Origin: JAZKIX01 sp040384645 | Lineage (GTDB): Bacteria > Pseudomonadota > Gammaproteobacteria > Burkholderiales > Burkholderiaceae_D | Assembly: GCA_040384645.1 (NCBI GenBank) | Contig: JAZKIX010000037.1 | Span: 1-37,083 of the forward strand | Direction: 5' to 3' | DNA length: 37,083 nt | Shown: in pieces, positions 9,434 to 16,755 of the stretch | Position numbering within the stretch: the first letter of the stretch is position 1 | Layout of the letters: every line of letters starts with the position of its first letter | Translations under genes and position numbers: made by a program | Notes under the pieces: model-generated | What the model was told of the DNA's origin: nothing | Database searches by the model: none | The model's input: only the letters and a program-made list of their open reading frames with translations

Positions 9434-9515
9434 AAATATAGGGGGTATATGCCAAAATACCTACTATCCCGCACGTTTTCATTGTGCCTTAAAAAATACA
9501 CCTGCCAGTATATTT
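9434..9515 (-). repeat. Dispersed two-box element, copy B (reverse orientation)
   Basis: Read on the minus strand it starts ATATACTGGCAGGTGTATTT and ends ATATACCCCCTATATTT. It aligns closely with copy D, sharing CAATGAAA, TGCGGG and TTGGCATATACCCC. Together with copy A it brackets the coiled-coil gene in inverted orientation. Confidence 0.85.
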
Positions 9516-9562
9516 GATTGTCAAACGGCCATTTTAAGTATGTAACAAGCCTAAAACCATGC

Positions 9563-9726
9563 CTAAAACCACCCCGTCTCCGCCAACCCGTNNNNNNNNN
9601 NGCCTGCGGCAATGCCGGTATCGAGCAGGGCGGTCGATTGCATGATCAGACCGAAGTCTTGCAGCGCTGCCATTTTTAGCGCCGGGCCGTTATTGGAGCG
9701 AAAGCGCGATGGTCCATGTGTTTTGG
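9563..9726 (-). pseudogene. LysR-type regulator remnant (end of effector-binding domain)
   Basis: On the minus strand, bases 9726-9602 encode a peptide including RFRSNNGPALKMAALQDFG and LDTGIAAG, which matches the last third of LysR effector-binding domains (SNNG...AL..AAL.GLGI...aaG). An in-frame stop lies just upstream and there is no start or helix-turn-helix, so the gene is truncated. The frame runs into the 10-N gap at 9592-9601; beyond it one frame reads GLAETGWF and then a stop at 9563-9565, a plausible natural end. It sits between repeats, so local rearrangement may have removed the rest. Confidence 0.55.
9592..9601. other. Assembly gap (10 N)
   Basis: The gap lies in the repeat-rich intergenic region and interrupts the LysR remnant. 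Confidence 0.9.
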
Positions 9727-9741
9727 TTTATTCGGAAACTG

Positions 9742-10317
9742 TCATATGCCTGGGCGAAAGGGGCGGCTGAGGAAAGACGAGCCGGCCAAGCCGAAGCGCC
9801 ACGGTAGCTCAATTGCTTTCGAGATACCGATACGCGGGCCGGTTATCAGCGCCGGCGCCTGTTGCGGCAGCCAAAGTTGAAATGGTGCAGCGTCGAGCGC
9901 TAAGCCGTTGTAGCTGGCGTCGATCGCCAGTGCTTGGCCCACGCGTCCGGGGCCAGCGCATAGCAGACGCTCGGCCTCCACACTGCGCCGCTGCCGCATC
10001 AGATCCAGGCCATGGGTCGGTTCGATCGCCCGGATCAAGACGCCGGCGCCGTGCTGTGGTTCGCGACAGACGAAGTTGAGGCACCAATGTATGCCGTAGG
10101 AGCGATACACATAGGCCCGGCCCGGCGGCCCGAACATGGCCGCGTTGCGCGCGGTGGGGCCGGAGAAACTATGTGAGGCCGGATCTTCGCGGTCGTAAGC
10201 TTCGGTTTCGACAATGATGCCGCCGACGCCATCGACTAGAAAAGTGGCGCCGATCAGCGCCTGTGCCACTTCATGTGACGGCGCAGAAAAATCAATGGGC
10301 GATGAATGGTTTTGCAT
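9742..10317 (-). CDS. mpg: 3-methyladenine DNA glycosylase (AAG/MPG family)
   Basis: 191 residues, usual for bacterial Mpg. The enzyme flips out and removes alkylated purines (3-methyladenine, 7-methylguanine, hypoxanthine), starting base-excision repair in the cytoplasm. Visible family motifs are GGIIVETEAYDREDPASHS, in which the Glu of VETEAY is the catalytic general base, the segment GRAYVYRSYGIHWCLNFV that forms the base-flipping wall, and GAGVLIRAIEP. GPGRVGQAL and GPRIGI also fit. The start is the ATG read from 10317; a longer frame is not supported. It is a single-gene unit with no close neighbour in the same direction. Confidence 0.95.
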   Translation of the reverse strand: MQNHSSPIDFSAPSHEVAQALIGATFLVDGVGGIIVETEAYDREDPASHSFSGPTARNAAMFGPPGRAYVYRSYGIHWCLNFVCREPQHGAGVLIRAIEPTHGLDLMRQRRSVEAERLLCAGPGRVGQALAIDASYNGLALDAAPFQLWLPQQAPALITGPRIGISKAIELPWRFGLAGSSFLSRPFRPGI

Positions 10318-10733
10318 GCGGGCGTTCAGGGTTTTTCAGGCGTTTTGTGGTCGATGGCATGGATTGTTGGCTTGCGTGAATAATCGCAGGGAACTGAAAA
10401 GTCGCTACAGAGGCGTCAAGGAAAAACGCTACCCTGAAACTCTATCCAGAGTGTGCCTTATCTAATCAGGCAACAGAATCCTGAGCACAATTGCATAACA
10501 TTTACGCGCCTCTTGCAGGCGATTAATGCGCTTTCGGCACCGGTAATTCTTTCATGGTTGATTTCCTATTTTATGTAATTTTTACCTGATTTTGCCCTGT
10601 TTAGAGCAAAAATTCGGCATTTGAGAGGGGCACGCCGGTACAAGTTTTATGGCACGTGGGTTGCTTATATGGCCAAGTACCTTTGTCGGTACTTTTAGCA
10701 CTGGCAAGTCCATTCTTCAAAAGGAGTACTCCT
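10318..10733. other. Intergenic region between mpg and the DUF4142 gene
   Basis: Divergent promoter region. No gene is seen. It contains the inverted repeat at 10675-10694 and the AAGGAG ribosome site of the next gene at 10720-10725. Confidence 0.45.
10675..10694 (+). promoter_or_regulatory. Inverted repeat in the DUF4142 gene leader
   Basis: AAGTACC-TTTGTC-GGTACTT is a perfect 7-bp inverted repeat 40 bases before the start codon. It could be an operator or a 5' leader hairpin; nothing decides between them. Confidence 0.4.
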
Positions 10734-12035
10734 ATGTTTAAAGATAAAATTATGAAGCGACTGCTTGGCATGACGGTATTGGCCTTGTGTTGTGATGTCG
10801 GGTTGGTGATAGCGGAAGCTGGCAAAAATCAGGCTGGCAATGCAACGTCAAGTTCATCTAGCGGCACCAGTAGCATGGATGCCAATAGCATGAAGTCGAA
10901 TAAAGCAAACACGTCAAAGTCGAGTGGATCGAGCGGCACATCCTCTTCTGGCAGCAGCCAGTCGGTGAGCAATGCGGATCGCCAGATGATGCGCGAACTG
11001 GCCGCTGCCAATATCGCGGAAATCGAGGCCGCTAAATTGGCGCAAAGCAAGTCTGAAACGTCTGAAGTTAAAGATTTTGCGCAGCAAATGATCGACGATC
11101 ATACGAAAGCGCAGCAAGAGCTGGAAAGAATTGCGCAGGCAAAAGGCGTAACGTTGCCGACCCAGGCGACTGCCAGCCAGCGCGCTAAGATCAAAAAATT
11201 GAACGGACTGTCGGGCACGAATTTTGACAAGCGTTACCTGGCGCAGGGCGGTACCGCCGACCATCGTGAAGCGCATCGTTTGCTGCAAAAAATTCAGTCC
11301 CGGGCTTCGGATAGTGAATTGAAAAGTCTGGCAGCCAGCTTGATGCCGACCATCGATCAACATATGAAAATGGCGCAAGATTTGCAATCTGGCAGCTCGA
11401 CCCGCAGTTCTGGCTCGTCGGGTACGACAAGCAATAGATCCGGCTCTGGCACTAGCGGCACAAATTCATCCAGCACTTCCGGTACAGGGTCCTCTAGCAG
11501 TTCAGGCACCGGCGCTACTGGTGGTGGTATGGGTACGGACGCGTCCGGCATGCCTTCCGGCACGACAAGCCCGTCGAATTCTTCCGGCAGCGGCAGTTCG
11601 GGCACCTCAGGTAGCGGTACTTCCGGCACCTCAGGCAGCGGTAGTTCAGATACTTCAGGCAGTGGTAGTTCCGGCACTTCAGGCAGTGGTAGTTCCGGCA
11701 CTTCAGGCAGCGGTAGTTCCGGCACTTCAGGCAGCGGTAGTTCGGGTACCTCAGGCAGCGGTAGTTCCGGCACTTCCGGCAGCGGAGCGGGTACCAGCAA
11801 TACGCCGCCTGATTCGGTAAACTCGCCAGGAAGTGGCAGTTCTGGCAGCTCGGGCTCTTCGACGGATTCTTCCGGCACTGGATCTTCTGGTTCATCCGGT
11901 AGCTCGGGAACAAGCCCAAGTACAACTGATATGCCATCAGGCACTTCCTCGGGTAGTTCTGGAACTGATTCTTCTACCTCACCAAGCGGCTCTGGCTCGT
12001 CCGGTACCTCAGGTGCAGGGACATCAGGTTCTTAG
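10734..12035 (+). CDS. Secreted DUF4142 protein with long Ser/Gly/Thr repeat tail
   Basis: 433 residues from the ATG at 10734, chosen for the AAGGAG site 8 bases upstream and because it gives a clean signal peptide (MFKDKIMKRLLGMTVLALCC...AEA). Residues ~75-220 are a DUF4142 helical bundle (DRQMMRELAAANIAEIEAAK, FAQQMIDDHTKAQQEL, HREAHRLLQKI, TIDQHMKMAQDL), a ferritin-like periplasmic fold of unknown function often found in stress-induced proteins. The remaining ~200 residues are nearly pure Ser, Gly and Thr, with eight tandem GSGSSGTS units. The tail is probably disordered, perhaps a surface or envelope spacer. It is monocistronic and ended by a strong terminator. Confidence 0.88.
   Translation: MFKDKIMKRLLGMTVLALCCDVGLVIAEAGKNQAGNATSSSSSGTSSMDANSMKSNKANTSKSSGSSGTSSSGSSQSVSNADRQMMRELAAANIAEIEAAKLAQSKSETSEVKDFAQQMIDDHTKAQQELERIAQAKGVTLPTQATASQRAKIKKLNGLSGTNFDKRYLAQGGTADHREAHRLLQKIQSRASDSELKSLAASLMPTIDQHMKMAQDLQSGSSTRSSGSSGTTSNRSGSGTSGTNSSSTSGTGSSSSSGTGATGGGMGTDASGMPSGTTSPSNSSGSGSSGTSGSGTSGTSGSGSSDTSGSGSSGTSGSGSSGTSGSGSSGTSGSGSSGTSGSGSSGTSGSGAGTSNTPPDSVNSPGSGSSGSSGSSTDSSGTGSSGSSGSSGTSPSTTDMPSGTSSGSSGTDSSTSPSGSGSSGTSGAGTSGS
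11586..11777 (+). repeat. 24-bp coding tandem repeat, 8 copies
   Basis: Eight consecutive 24-bp units encode GSGSSGTS with rare changes (GSGTSGTS in unit 2, GSGSSDTS in unit 3). Differences between units are mostly synonymous. Copy number is likely to vary between strains and may be mis-assembled. Confidence 0.9.
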
Positions 12036-12085
12036 AAGATACTAAGCATTCGATTGGCAAGCGTTGATCGACTATGCAGCAGATA

Positions 12086-12119
12086 AAAAAAGTGACCGGT
12101 GTAAGCCGGTCACTTTTTT
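12086..12119 (+). terminator. Intrinsic terminator after the DUF4142 gene
   Basis: Stem AAAAAAGTGACCGG / CCGGTCACTTTTTT (12086-12099 and 12106-12119) with a 6-nt loop, 50 bases after the stop. Confidence 0.92.
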
Positions 12120-12222
12120 AATTCCAGACACAAACACCGATGAAATGCCGGTATATAGGCAATAGGCGTCACCAACGACGACTGGATGAAACTTGGCTGC
12201 TTAGCCCATATTCGAGGCTCCA

Positions 12223-12384
12223 TTAACGTGGAAGCAATACCAAAAAAATCAATGAGAGACCGGCCAGCATGACCGCTTGAATAAAGAAGATTGTTACTGG
12301 AATCTTGATGTTGTCAGGGATATCCATGATCGCGTCCAATACAAAATCGGTGGCGATCCAAGTGATCGCCACGACATTTATCAG
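12223..12384 (-). CDS. Possible small hydrophobic ORF, unrecognised
   Basis: An open frame of about 50 residues on the minus strand (containing WIATDFVLDAIMDIPDNIKI and QAVMLAGLSLIFLVLLPR) has a hydrophobic C-terminal half, suggesting a membrane helix. It has no clear ribosome site; possible starts are GTG at 12372 or CTG at 12384. It lies downstream of the hydrolase on the same strand, beyond a hairpin. It may be a small membrane protein, the remnant of a larger one, or chance. Confidence 0.22.
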   Translation of the reverse strand: MINVVAITWIATDFVLDAIMDIPDNIKIPVTIFFIQAVMLAGLSLIFLVLLPR

Positions 12385-12417
12385 ACTTCAAAATCGCGTC
12401 CCGGTTCGATAGCAAGG

Positions 12418-12445
12418 CCTCGACATCAATGCATCGATGTCGAGG
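12418..12445 (-). terminator. Strong hairpin directly after the hydrolase stop (no U tract)
   Basis: CCTCGACATC / GATGTCGAGG is a perfect 10-bp stem with an 8-nt loop, two bases past the hydrolase stop on the minus strand. No T run follows, so it may protect the mRNA 3' end or act with Rho rather than be a classic terminator. Confidence 0.5.
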
Positions 12446-12447
12446 CA

Positions 12448-13470
12448 TCAATGCACTGCAACTTGAACCGGGCTGGCGATATCTTTGTCAATGTTGACAA
12501 TTGTGGGCGCGACAATTTTGTTGGAGTGATTTTCTTGATTGCCTTGATCGAACAAGGCGATTTGCGTCGTCGGCAGGCCGATGCCGTTTAAAAATATTTC
12601 CGTCTCCGGCCACCATATCGATACACCGTCGCTGCTGCCGACCATTGCATGGGCATCGTTTTTAAAATTGCCGTAACTGATCAGCTTGGCCTGACCGCCT
12701 GCACCGACATAGGCGTTATGCAATTCGGTCGCCAGTTGTGGGTTGAAGTGGCTATCGTTCTGCCCATAAAACCAGAGGCTGGGCACCAGCGTTTTTGCAC
12801 CATAGTTTGAGAATGCGTGTACCAGTGATTCTTGCCATTTGCAGCCATCGCGCATGCGCAAGCCGCCGGAAAAATTAATCAAGCCTTTGACGCCCGGAAA
12901 GCGACGGGTGCCGAAAGCCATCGCCGTCAAGCCGCCATAGGATTGCCCAGCGATGACGATGCGGTTCATGTCAGCCCAATCCTGACCGCGTAAATATTCG
13001 AGCGTGCCTACCAGGTCTTCAGCCTGCATTTGTCCATTGCTGGTCATATCGCATTTGGTTTCCACATAGTGGCCACTGGATTTGGAAAAGCCCTTGCGCA
13101 TTGGAATAATAACGGCGTACCCACGCTTGATGAATTCTCGGCTGATGACGAGGAAGCGGTCGCGCCGTTGTGAATGCGGGTTGCCGGCGTCCTTGCCGTG
13201 GTTCAAAATAACGAGCGGATAAGGGCCCTTGGTTGGCGGTGTAAAAATGGTGGTTTCCAGATTGATTCGATTGGTGCCATTGCCAGTGGCGATCATCCAT
13301 ACTTTTTCCTGCAAACTGGCATCGAGCGATTCGCCGGTATCGGGTCCTGCACCGGCCACTAATGGCAGCAGGCAAGCGACACATATGAGTGGGATGCGGC
13401 GCAGAAGGTCAAGAATACGGTTTGGCAGCTTTTGTCTTGAAGCTTGTTTTTGGCGGAAAAAATGAACCAT
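12448..13470 (-). CDS. Exported alpha/beta hydrolase (dienelactone hydrolase/prolyl-peptidase-like)
   Basis: 340 residues from the ATG read at 13470; a TTG at 13506 would add 12 residues but is less likely. A basic N-terminus followed by LDLLRRIPLICVACLLPLVAGAG suggests a signal peptide. The alpha/beta hydrolase fold is shown by YPLVILNHGKDAG (oxyanion region), the nucleophile elbow GQSYGG, the acid in WFYGQNDSHF and the His in NDAHAM. This completes a Ser-Asp-His triad. Closest in style to periplasmic dienelactone-hydrolase-like esterases; the substrate is unknown. It is transcribed alone, divergent from the histidine phosphatase, with a hairpin just after the stop. Confidence 0.85.
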   Translation of the reverse strand: MVHFFRQKQASRQKLPNRILDLLRRIPLICVACLLPLVAGAGPDTGESLDASLQEKVWMIATGNGTNRINLETTIFTPPTKGPYPLVILNHGKDAGNPHSQRRDRFLVISREFIKRGYAVIIPMRKGFSKSSGHYVETKCDMTSNGQMQAEDLVGTLEYLRGQDWADMNRIVIAGQSYGGLTAMAFGTRRFPGVKGLINFSGGLRMRDGCKWQESLVHAFSNYGAKTLVPSLWFYGQNDSHFNPQLATELHNAYVGAGGQAKLISYGNFKNDAHAMVGSSDGVSIWWPETEIFLNGIGLPTTQIALFDQGNQENHSNKIVAPTIVNIDKDIASPVQVAVH

Positions 13471-13776
13471 TCGATGGGCTTTCAAGAAATAATTCCGGTG
13501 GCGCAAGTCGACAAGTCTGACTGCGGTCGATCCGGCGAAAATCAGGTGAAAAAAATGGCGCTAAAGGCTGAATGCTGCACAATAGTTCCGGCCGGTCTTG
13601 AACCGCAGAAACTCGATTCATATTAAATATGCCGGAAGGCAAACTCAATGAAAAGTAGGCAATAGCAATGAAAAATTCTGTCGTTTTAGGCGCTTTTGGC
13701 GCGCGCTTGGCCTTTCCTTGGCGCATTGTCATGGCAAGAATGAATCACATTGCAGCGCTCACAAAAGTGCGCCACC
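13471..13776. other. Divergent intergenic region
   Basis: It separates the hydrolase and the phosphatase. A 38-codon open frame (ATG 13668) overlaps the phosphatase start but has no ribosome site; nothing else is recognisable. Confidence 0.35.
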
Positions 13777-14544
13777 ATGACTGAGAGAAAATGGCCGACC
13801 CAACTCTGGATTGTGCGGCACGGTCAAAGCGCCGGTAACGTTGCCAGCGATCTGGCCGAATCCAAAATGGAATTGTCGATCGATCTCGCGACCCGCGATG
13901 GTGATACGCCGCTATCGGCGCTCGGTGTGCAACAGGCGGGCGCACTGGGGCAATGGTTCGGGCAGATGCCTGAATCGATGCGGCCGACGATTGTGTTGAC
14001 GTCGCCCTATTTACGCGCGATGGATACCACTAGCATCATGCTCAATGCGGCTGGTATCGAGCGTCAGCGCGGGATACATTTGTTTGTCGATGAGCGCTTA
14101 AGGGAAAAAGAATTCGGTATTTTTGACTGCCTGACCCGGCTCGGCATCCGCCAAAAATATCCCGAGCTGGCGGCGCAGCGGCAGTACATGGGTAAATTTT
14201 ATTTCCGCCCGCCCGGTGGCGAAAGCTGGTGCGATGTGATCTTGCGTTTGCGTAGCGTGATCGATGCACTGGCACGTGATTATCCAGGCGAACGTGTCTT
14301 GATCGTTGCGCATCGGGTGATCCTGATTTGTTTTCGCTATTTGCTCGAACAATTGGACGAGCAAAGCATTTTGGCTATCGACCTGGCCAGCGATGTACCA
14401 AATTGTGGCGTGATGTCGTATCCGATTGACGCGGCACATCATCACGGCCGCAAATTGACGCCGGCGCTGGTCAATTTCGTGATCCCGCTGCAAGCAGCCG
14501 GCACGCCGGTGACGGTAGCGCCGGACCAGGCAGACAAAGCGTGA
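13777..14544 (+). CDS. Histidine phosphatase family protein (phosphoglycerate-mutase-like)
   Basis: 255 residues. The N-terminal LWIVRHGQSAGNVASD carries the RHG motif whose His becomes phosphorylated. The second catalytic His is in VLIVAHRVIL, and the Glu/Asp environment (DERLREKEFGIFD, RPPGGESWCDV) fits the branch that includes broad-specificity phosphatases and fructose-2,6-bisphosphatase-like enzymes. SPYLRAMDT is the conserved Arg-containing phosphate pocket. ATG 13777 is chosen (MTERKWPTQLWIV); the open frame reaches a TTG at 13750. No strong ribosome site is visible. Substrate cannot be told from sequence. The gene faces the MFS gene convergently, with a dispersed repeat between. Confidence 0.85.
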   Translation: MTERKWPTQLWIVRHGQSAGNVASDLAESKMELSIDLATRDGDTPLSALGVQQAGALGQWFGQMPESMRPTIVLTSPYLRAMDTTSIMLNAAGIERQRGIHLFVDERLREKEFGIFDCLTRLGIRQKYPELAAQRQYMGKFYFRPPGGESWCDVILRLRSVIDALARDYPGERVLIVAHRVILICFRYLLEQLDEQSILAIDLASDVPNCGVMSYPIDAAHHHGRKLTPALVNFVIPLQAAGTPVTVAPDQADKA

Positions 14545-14584
14545 ACACAATCGTGGTCACGTGTTGAAAGCAGGTTTTTAATTG

Positions 14585-14667
14585 AAAATATACTGGCTAT
14601 AGTATATTTAAAGCACCTCTAAATACATGCGGCTTCGGTGGTATTTATCGATATACCCCCTATTTTT
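14585..14667 (+). repeat. Dispersed two-box element, copy C
   Basis: Left box AAATATACTGGCTATAGTATATTT is an imperfect inverted repeat; the right box is TATACCCCCTATTTTT. An inner GGTAT ... ATACC pair could form a second hairpin. It lies between the convergent phosphatase and MFS genes. Confidence 0.85.
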
Positions 14668-14680
14668 ACGCAGCTATAGG

Positions 14681-15991
14681 TCAGGATGTAATCGCAGTTG
14701 TCTTGCCGGTGGCGTCGGGCGAGGGTGGCACTTTATCGATAAAGGCGGCATCTTTTTTCGCATGGGGAAAGCGGTCCATCCGGCTCAGTACCGGGAAACC
14801 CACGGCCCACAGACCGGTCACCACCAGCGTGGCAGCACCGCCGAACAAGACCGCCCGTACCAGCCCAAACCAGCCGGCAGTCAGGCCGGATTCAAACTCG
14901 CCCAGTTCATTCGAAGCCCCGATGAACACGGCATTGACGGCGCTCACGCGGCCACGGATGGCGTCGGGCGTCTCTAACTGCACAAGCAAATGGCGGATGT
15001 ACACACTGACCATATCGCCCACGCCCATCAGGAATAAGGCGGCCAGCGCCAGCAGCAGGCTATTGGTCAAACCCAATGCGATGGTGGCAGCACCGAACAA
15101 GGCCACGCCGCCAAACATCCAGCGTCCAACGTAACGCGTGATCGGCCACATCGCCAAGGCCACCGAGGTCAGTGCTGCGCCAACGCCCGGCGCAGTGCGC
15201 AGCAAGCCTAATCCGGTCGGCCCGACGTGTAACACATCGTGGGCAATGGCTGGCAAGAGCGCGGTAGCGCCGCCGAACAGGACGGCAAACAGGTCGAGCG
15301 AAATCGCACCCAACATGACCGGTTTTGACCACACAAAGCGCAAGCCTTCCAGCACGCTGTGCCAGGTCGCAGGTTCCTTGTGTGTCACTTGCGGCGTGAT
15401 GCGAGTACACAGCATCAGGATGACCGACAGAATCAGGAGTAGGGCGACCACCAGATAGACCACCTTGGCGCCGGCCAAATAGAGCAAACCACCCAGCGTC
15501 GGCCCGATGATGACGGCGACATGGAAGGTTGATGACCCCAGCGCGACCGCTTTGCTAAAACTTTCCGGTGGCACCATATTGATCAGGATCGCTTGCGTGG
15601 CCGGCATCATGAAGGCACGCGCACTGCCAAATAACACCAGTACCGCAAATATCGGCCACACCACGCTCAGGCCGACCAAGGTGAAAGCCAGCAGCAGCAA
15701 GCCACACAGCAATTGCACCCCGATGCACAGGGCAATGATGTGGCGCCGGTTATAACGGTCCGCCGCATGCCCTGCCAGCAAAATCAAGACCAGGAACGGT
15801 GCAAATTGAGCCAGTCCCACCAAGCCCAGATCGAACACATTGCCGGTCATCGCGTACACCTGCCAGCCGATTGCAACGCTTTGCATTTGTACCGCGATTG
15901 TGGCAAGTACCCGGGCGCCCAGGTACAGCGCGAGATTGCGATGGCGTAACACGCCAAAGGCATTGGAGAGGGAAGCGGACATCAGGAACAT
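14681..15991 (-). CDS. MFS transporter (EntS-like exporter family)
   Basis: 436 residues with about 12 hydrophobic segments; inner-membrane proton-driven export is expected. Features include LALYLGARVLATIAVQMQSV in helix 1, the loop 2-3 motif GHAADRYNRRHI (motif A-like GxxADRxxRR) and FGSARAFMMPATQAILINMV. This pattern is typical of the MFS_3 group that includes the enterobactin exporter EntS. Start at ATG 15991 gives MFLMSASLSNAFG; the ATG at 15982 is an equally plausible start three codons in. The substrate is unknown, and no siderophore genes are near. The tail is hydrophilic. Confidence 0.88.
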   Translation of the reverse strand: MFLMSASLSNAFGVLRHRNLALYLGARVLATIAVQMQSVAIGWQVYAMTGNVFDLGLVGLAQFAPFLVLILLAGHAADRYNRRHIIALCIGVQLLCGLLLLAFTLVGLSVVWPIFAVLVLFGSARAFMMPATQAILINMVPPESFSKAVALGSSTFHVAVIIGPTLGGLLYLAGAKVVYLVVALLLILSVILMLCTRITPQVTHKEPATWHSVLEGLRFVWSKPVMLGAISLDLFAVLFGGATALLPAIAHDVLHVGPTGLGLLRTAPGVGAALTSVALAMWPITRYVGRWMFGGVALFGAATIALGLTNSLLLALAALFLMGVGDMVSVYIRHLLVQLETPDAIRGRVSAVNAVFIGASNELGEFESGLTAGWFGLVRAVLFGGAATLVVTGLWAVGFPVLSRMDRFPHAKKDAAFIDKVPPSPDATGKTTAITS

Positions 15992-16184
15992 TCTTTCGCT
16001 TTAATGCGGCCGCAGGCGGCAAGCTGAGGGTAATAAGAAAAAGTGATGCGGCACGCGATCTGTGCAATCGGCCGGTTTAAAGGCAATCGTTATGGGATTT
16101 GCCTTGCGTTGCCATGTTAACCGTATCGGATATTTTGTGCTGAACAGCAAGGCGTAATCAGCGAATAAACGAATAAGCGCGAAT

Positions 16185-16508
16185 TTATAATGGCCCGGTG
16201 AGCGTTTTGAAAGCCATGATCAGCACGCCGATCACGGTATTGATGGAAACCCCGACCGCCATCGGCACATAAAACATCGCCGATAGCAACGGTGCGTGCA
16301 ATAACAGTTCTGACAAAACGCCCAAGCCGTACAACATCGCGCTCATAAAGAGCCAGCGGCGCAAATAAGTGGCTAACCATTTGGCTTGTGTGCGGTTGTG
16401 GCGCCACGCGACCGACTGCTCGTAGAGGTCGCCTTTATTGACGTCCTTAAATAACCAGCTAAAAAAGAAGTAGCGGTATACAAGAATTTTGAAGGGGAGC
16501 TCGGCCAT
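16185..16508 (-). CDS. Small membrane protein of unknown function
   Basis: 107 residues starting MAELPFKILVYRYFFFSWLF. Two hydrophobic segments are visible (WLFMSAMLYGLGVLSELLL and MFYVPMAVGVSINTVIGVLI), separated by a short loop, with a charged region (KDVNKGDLYEQSVAWRHNRT) before them. This suggests an inner-membrane protein with a cytoplasmic N-terminal part. I do not recognise a family. The ATG at 16508 follows an AT-poor leader without a strong ribosome site. It sits between the MFS and c-di-GMP genes on the same strand, with gaps of ~190 and ~250 bases, so operon membership is doubtful. Confidence 0.6.
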   Translation of the reverse strand: MAELPFKILVYRYFFFSWLFKDVNKGDLYEQSVAWRHNRTQAKWLATYLRRWLFMSAMLYGLGVLSELLLHAPLLSAMFYVPMAVGVSINTVIGVLIMAFKTLTGPL

Positions 16509-16755
16509 GACGGGGGCGGCGCGGTATTATTTTCGGTTTGCCAGAAAGGCAATGCCAGTCGAATGCGGGAAACATATCCAGAACATGAGGCCGCCTTTCA
16601 TTTTATGGTTATGCGGGAGCTAAATTGGTAGGCTGCCTAGGCTGAATTGGGTGAATTCAAGCGCAAGTCATTCAAATAATCATAGGCCATGAGTAGGAAT
16701 ACACCATGCGCAATTGCGAGGCGTCGTGCTGGATTTGATTGGCTAGATTTGTTGG

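Noticed and set aside
11586..11777. Regular repeat that might be taken for a CRISPR array
   Set aside because: The 24-bp units are contiguous without spacers, are in frame and encode GSGSSGTS.
11357..11944. Long minus-strand frame of LPEVPELP repeats
   Set aside because: It is the mirror of the Ser/Gly tandem repeat and overlaps the DUF4142 gene completely.
12277..12591. Plus-strand frame of 104 codons
   Set aside because: It overlaps the hydrolase and a hairpin antisense, and its translation is not protein-like.
13668..13784. 38-codon frame overlapping the phosphatase start
   Set aside because: No ribosome site, no hydrophobic or regulatory character; probably chance.
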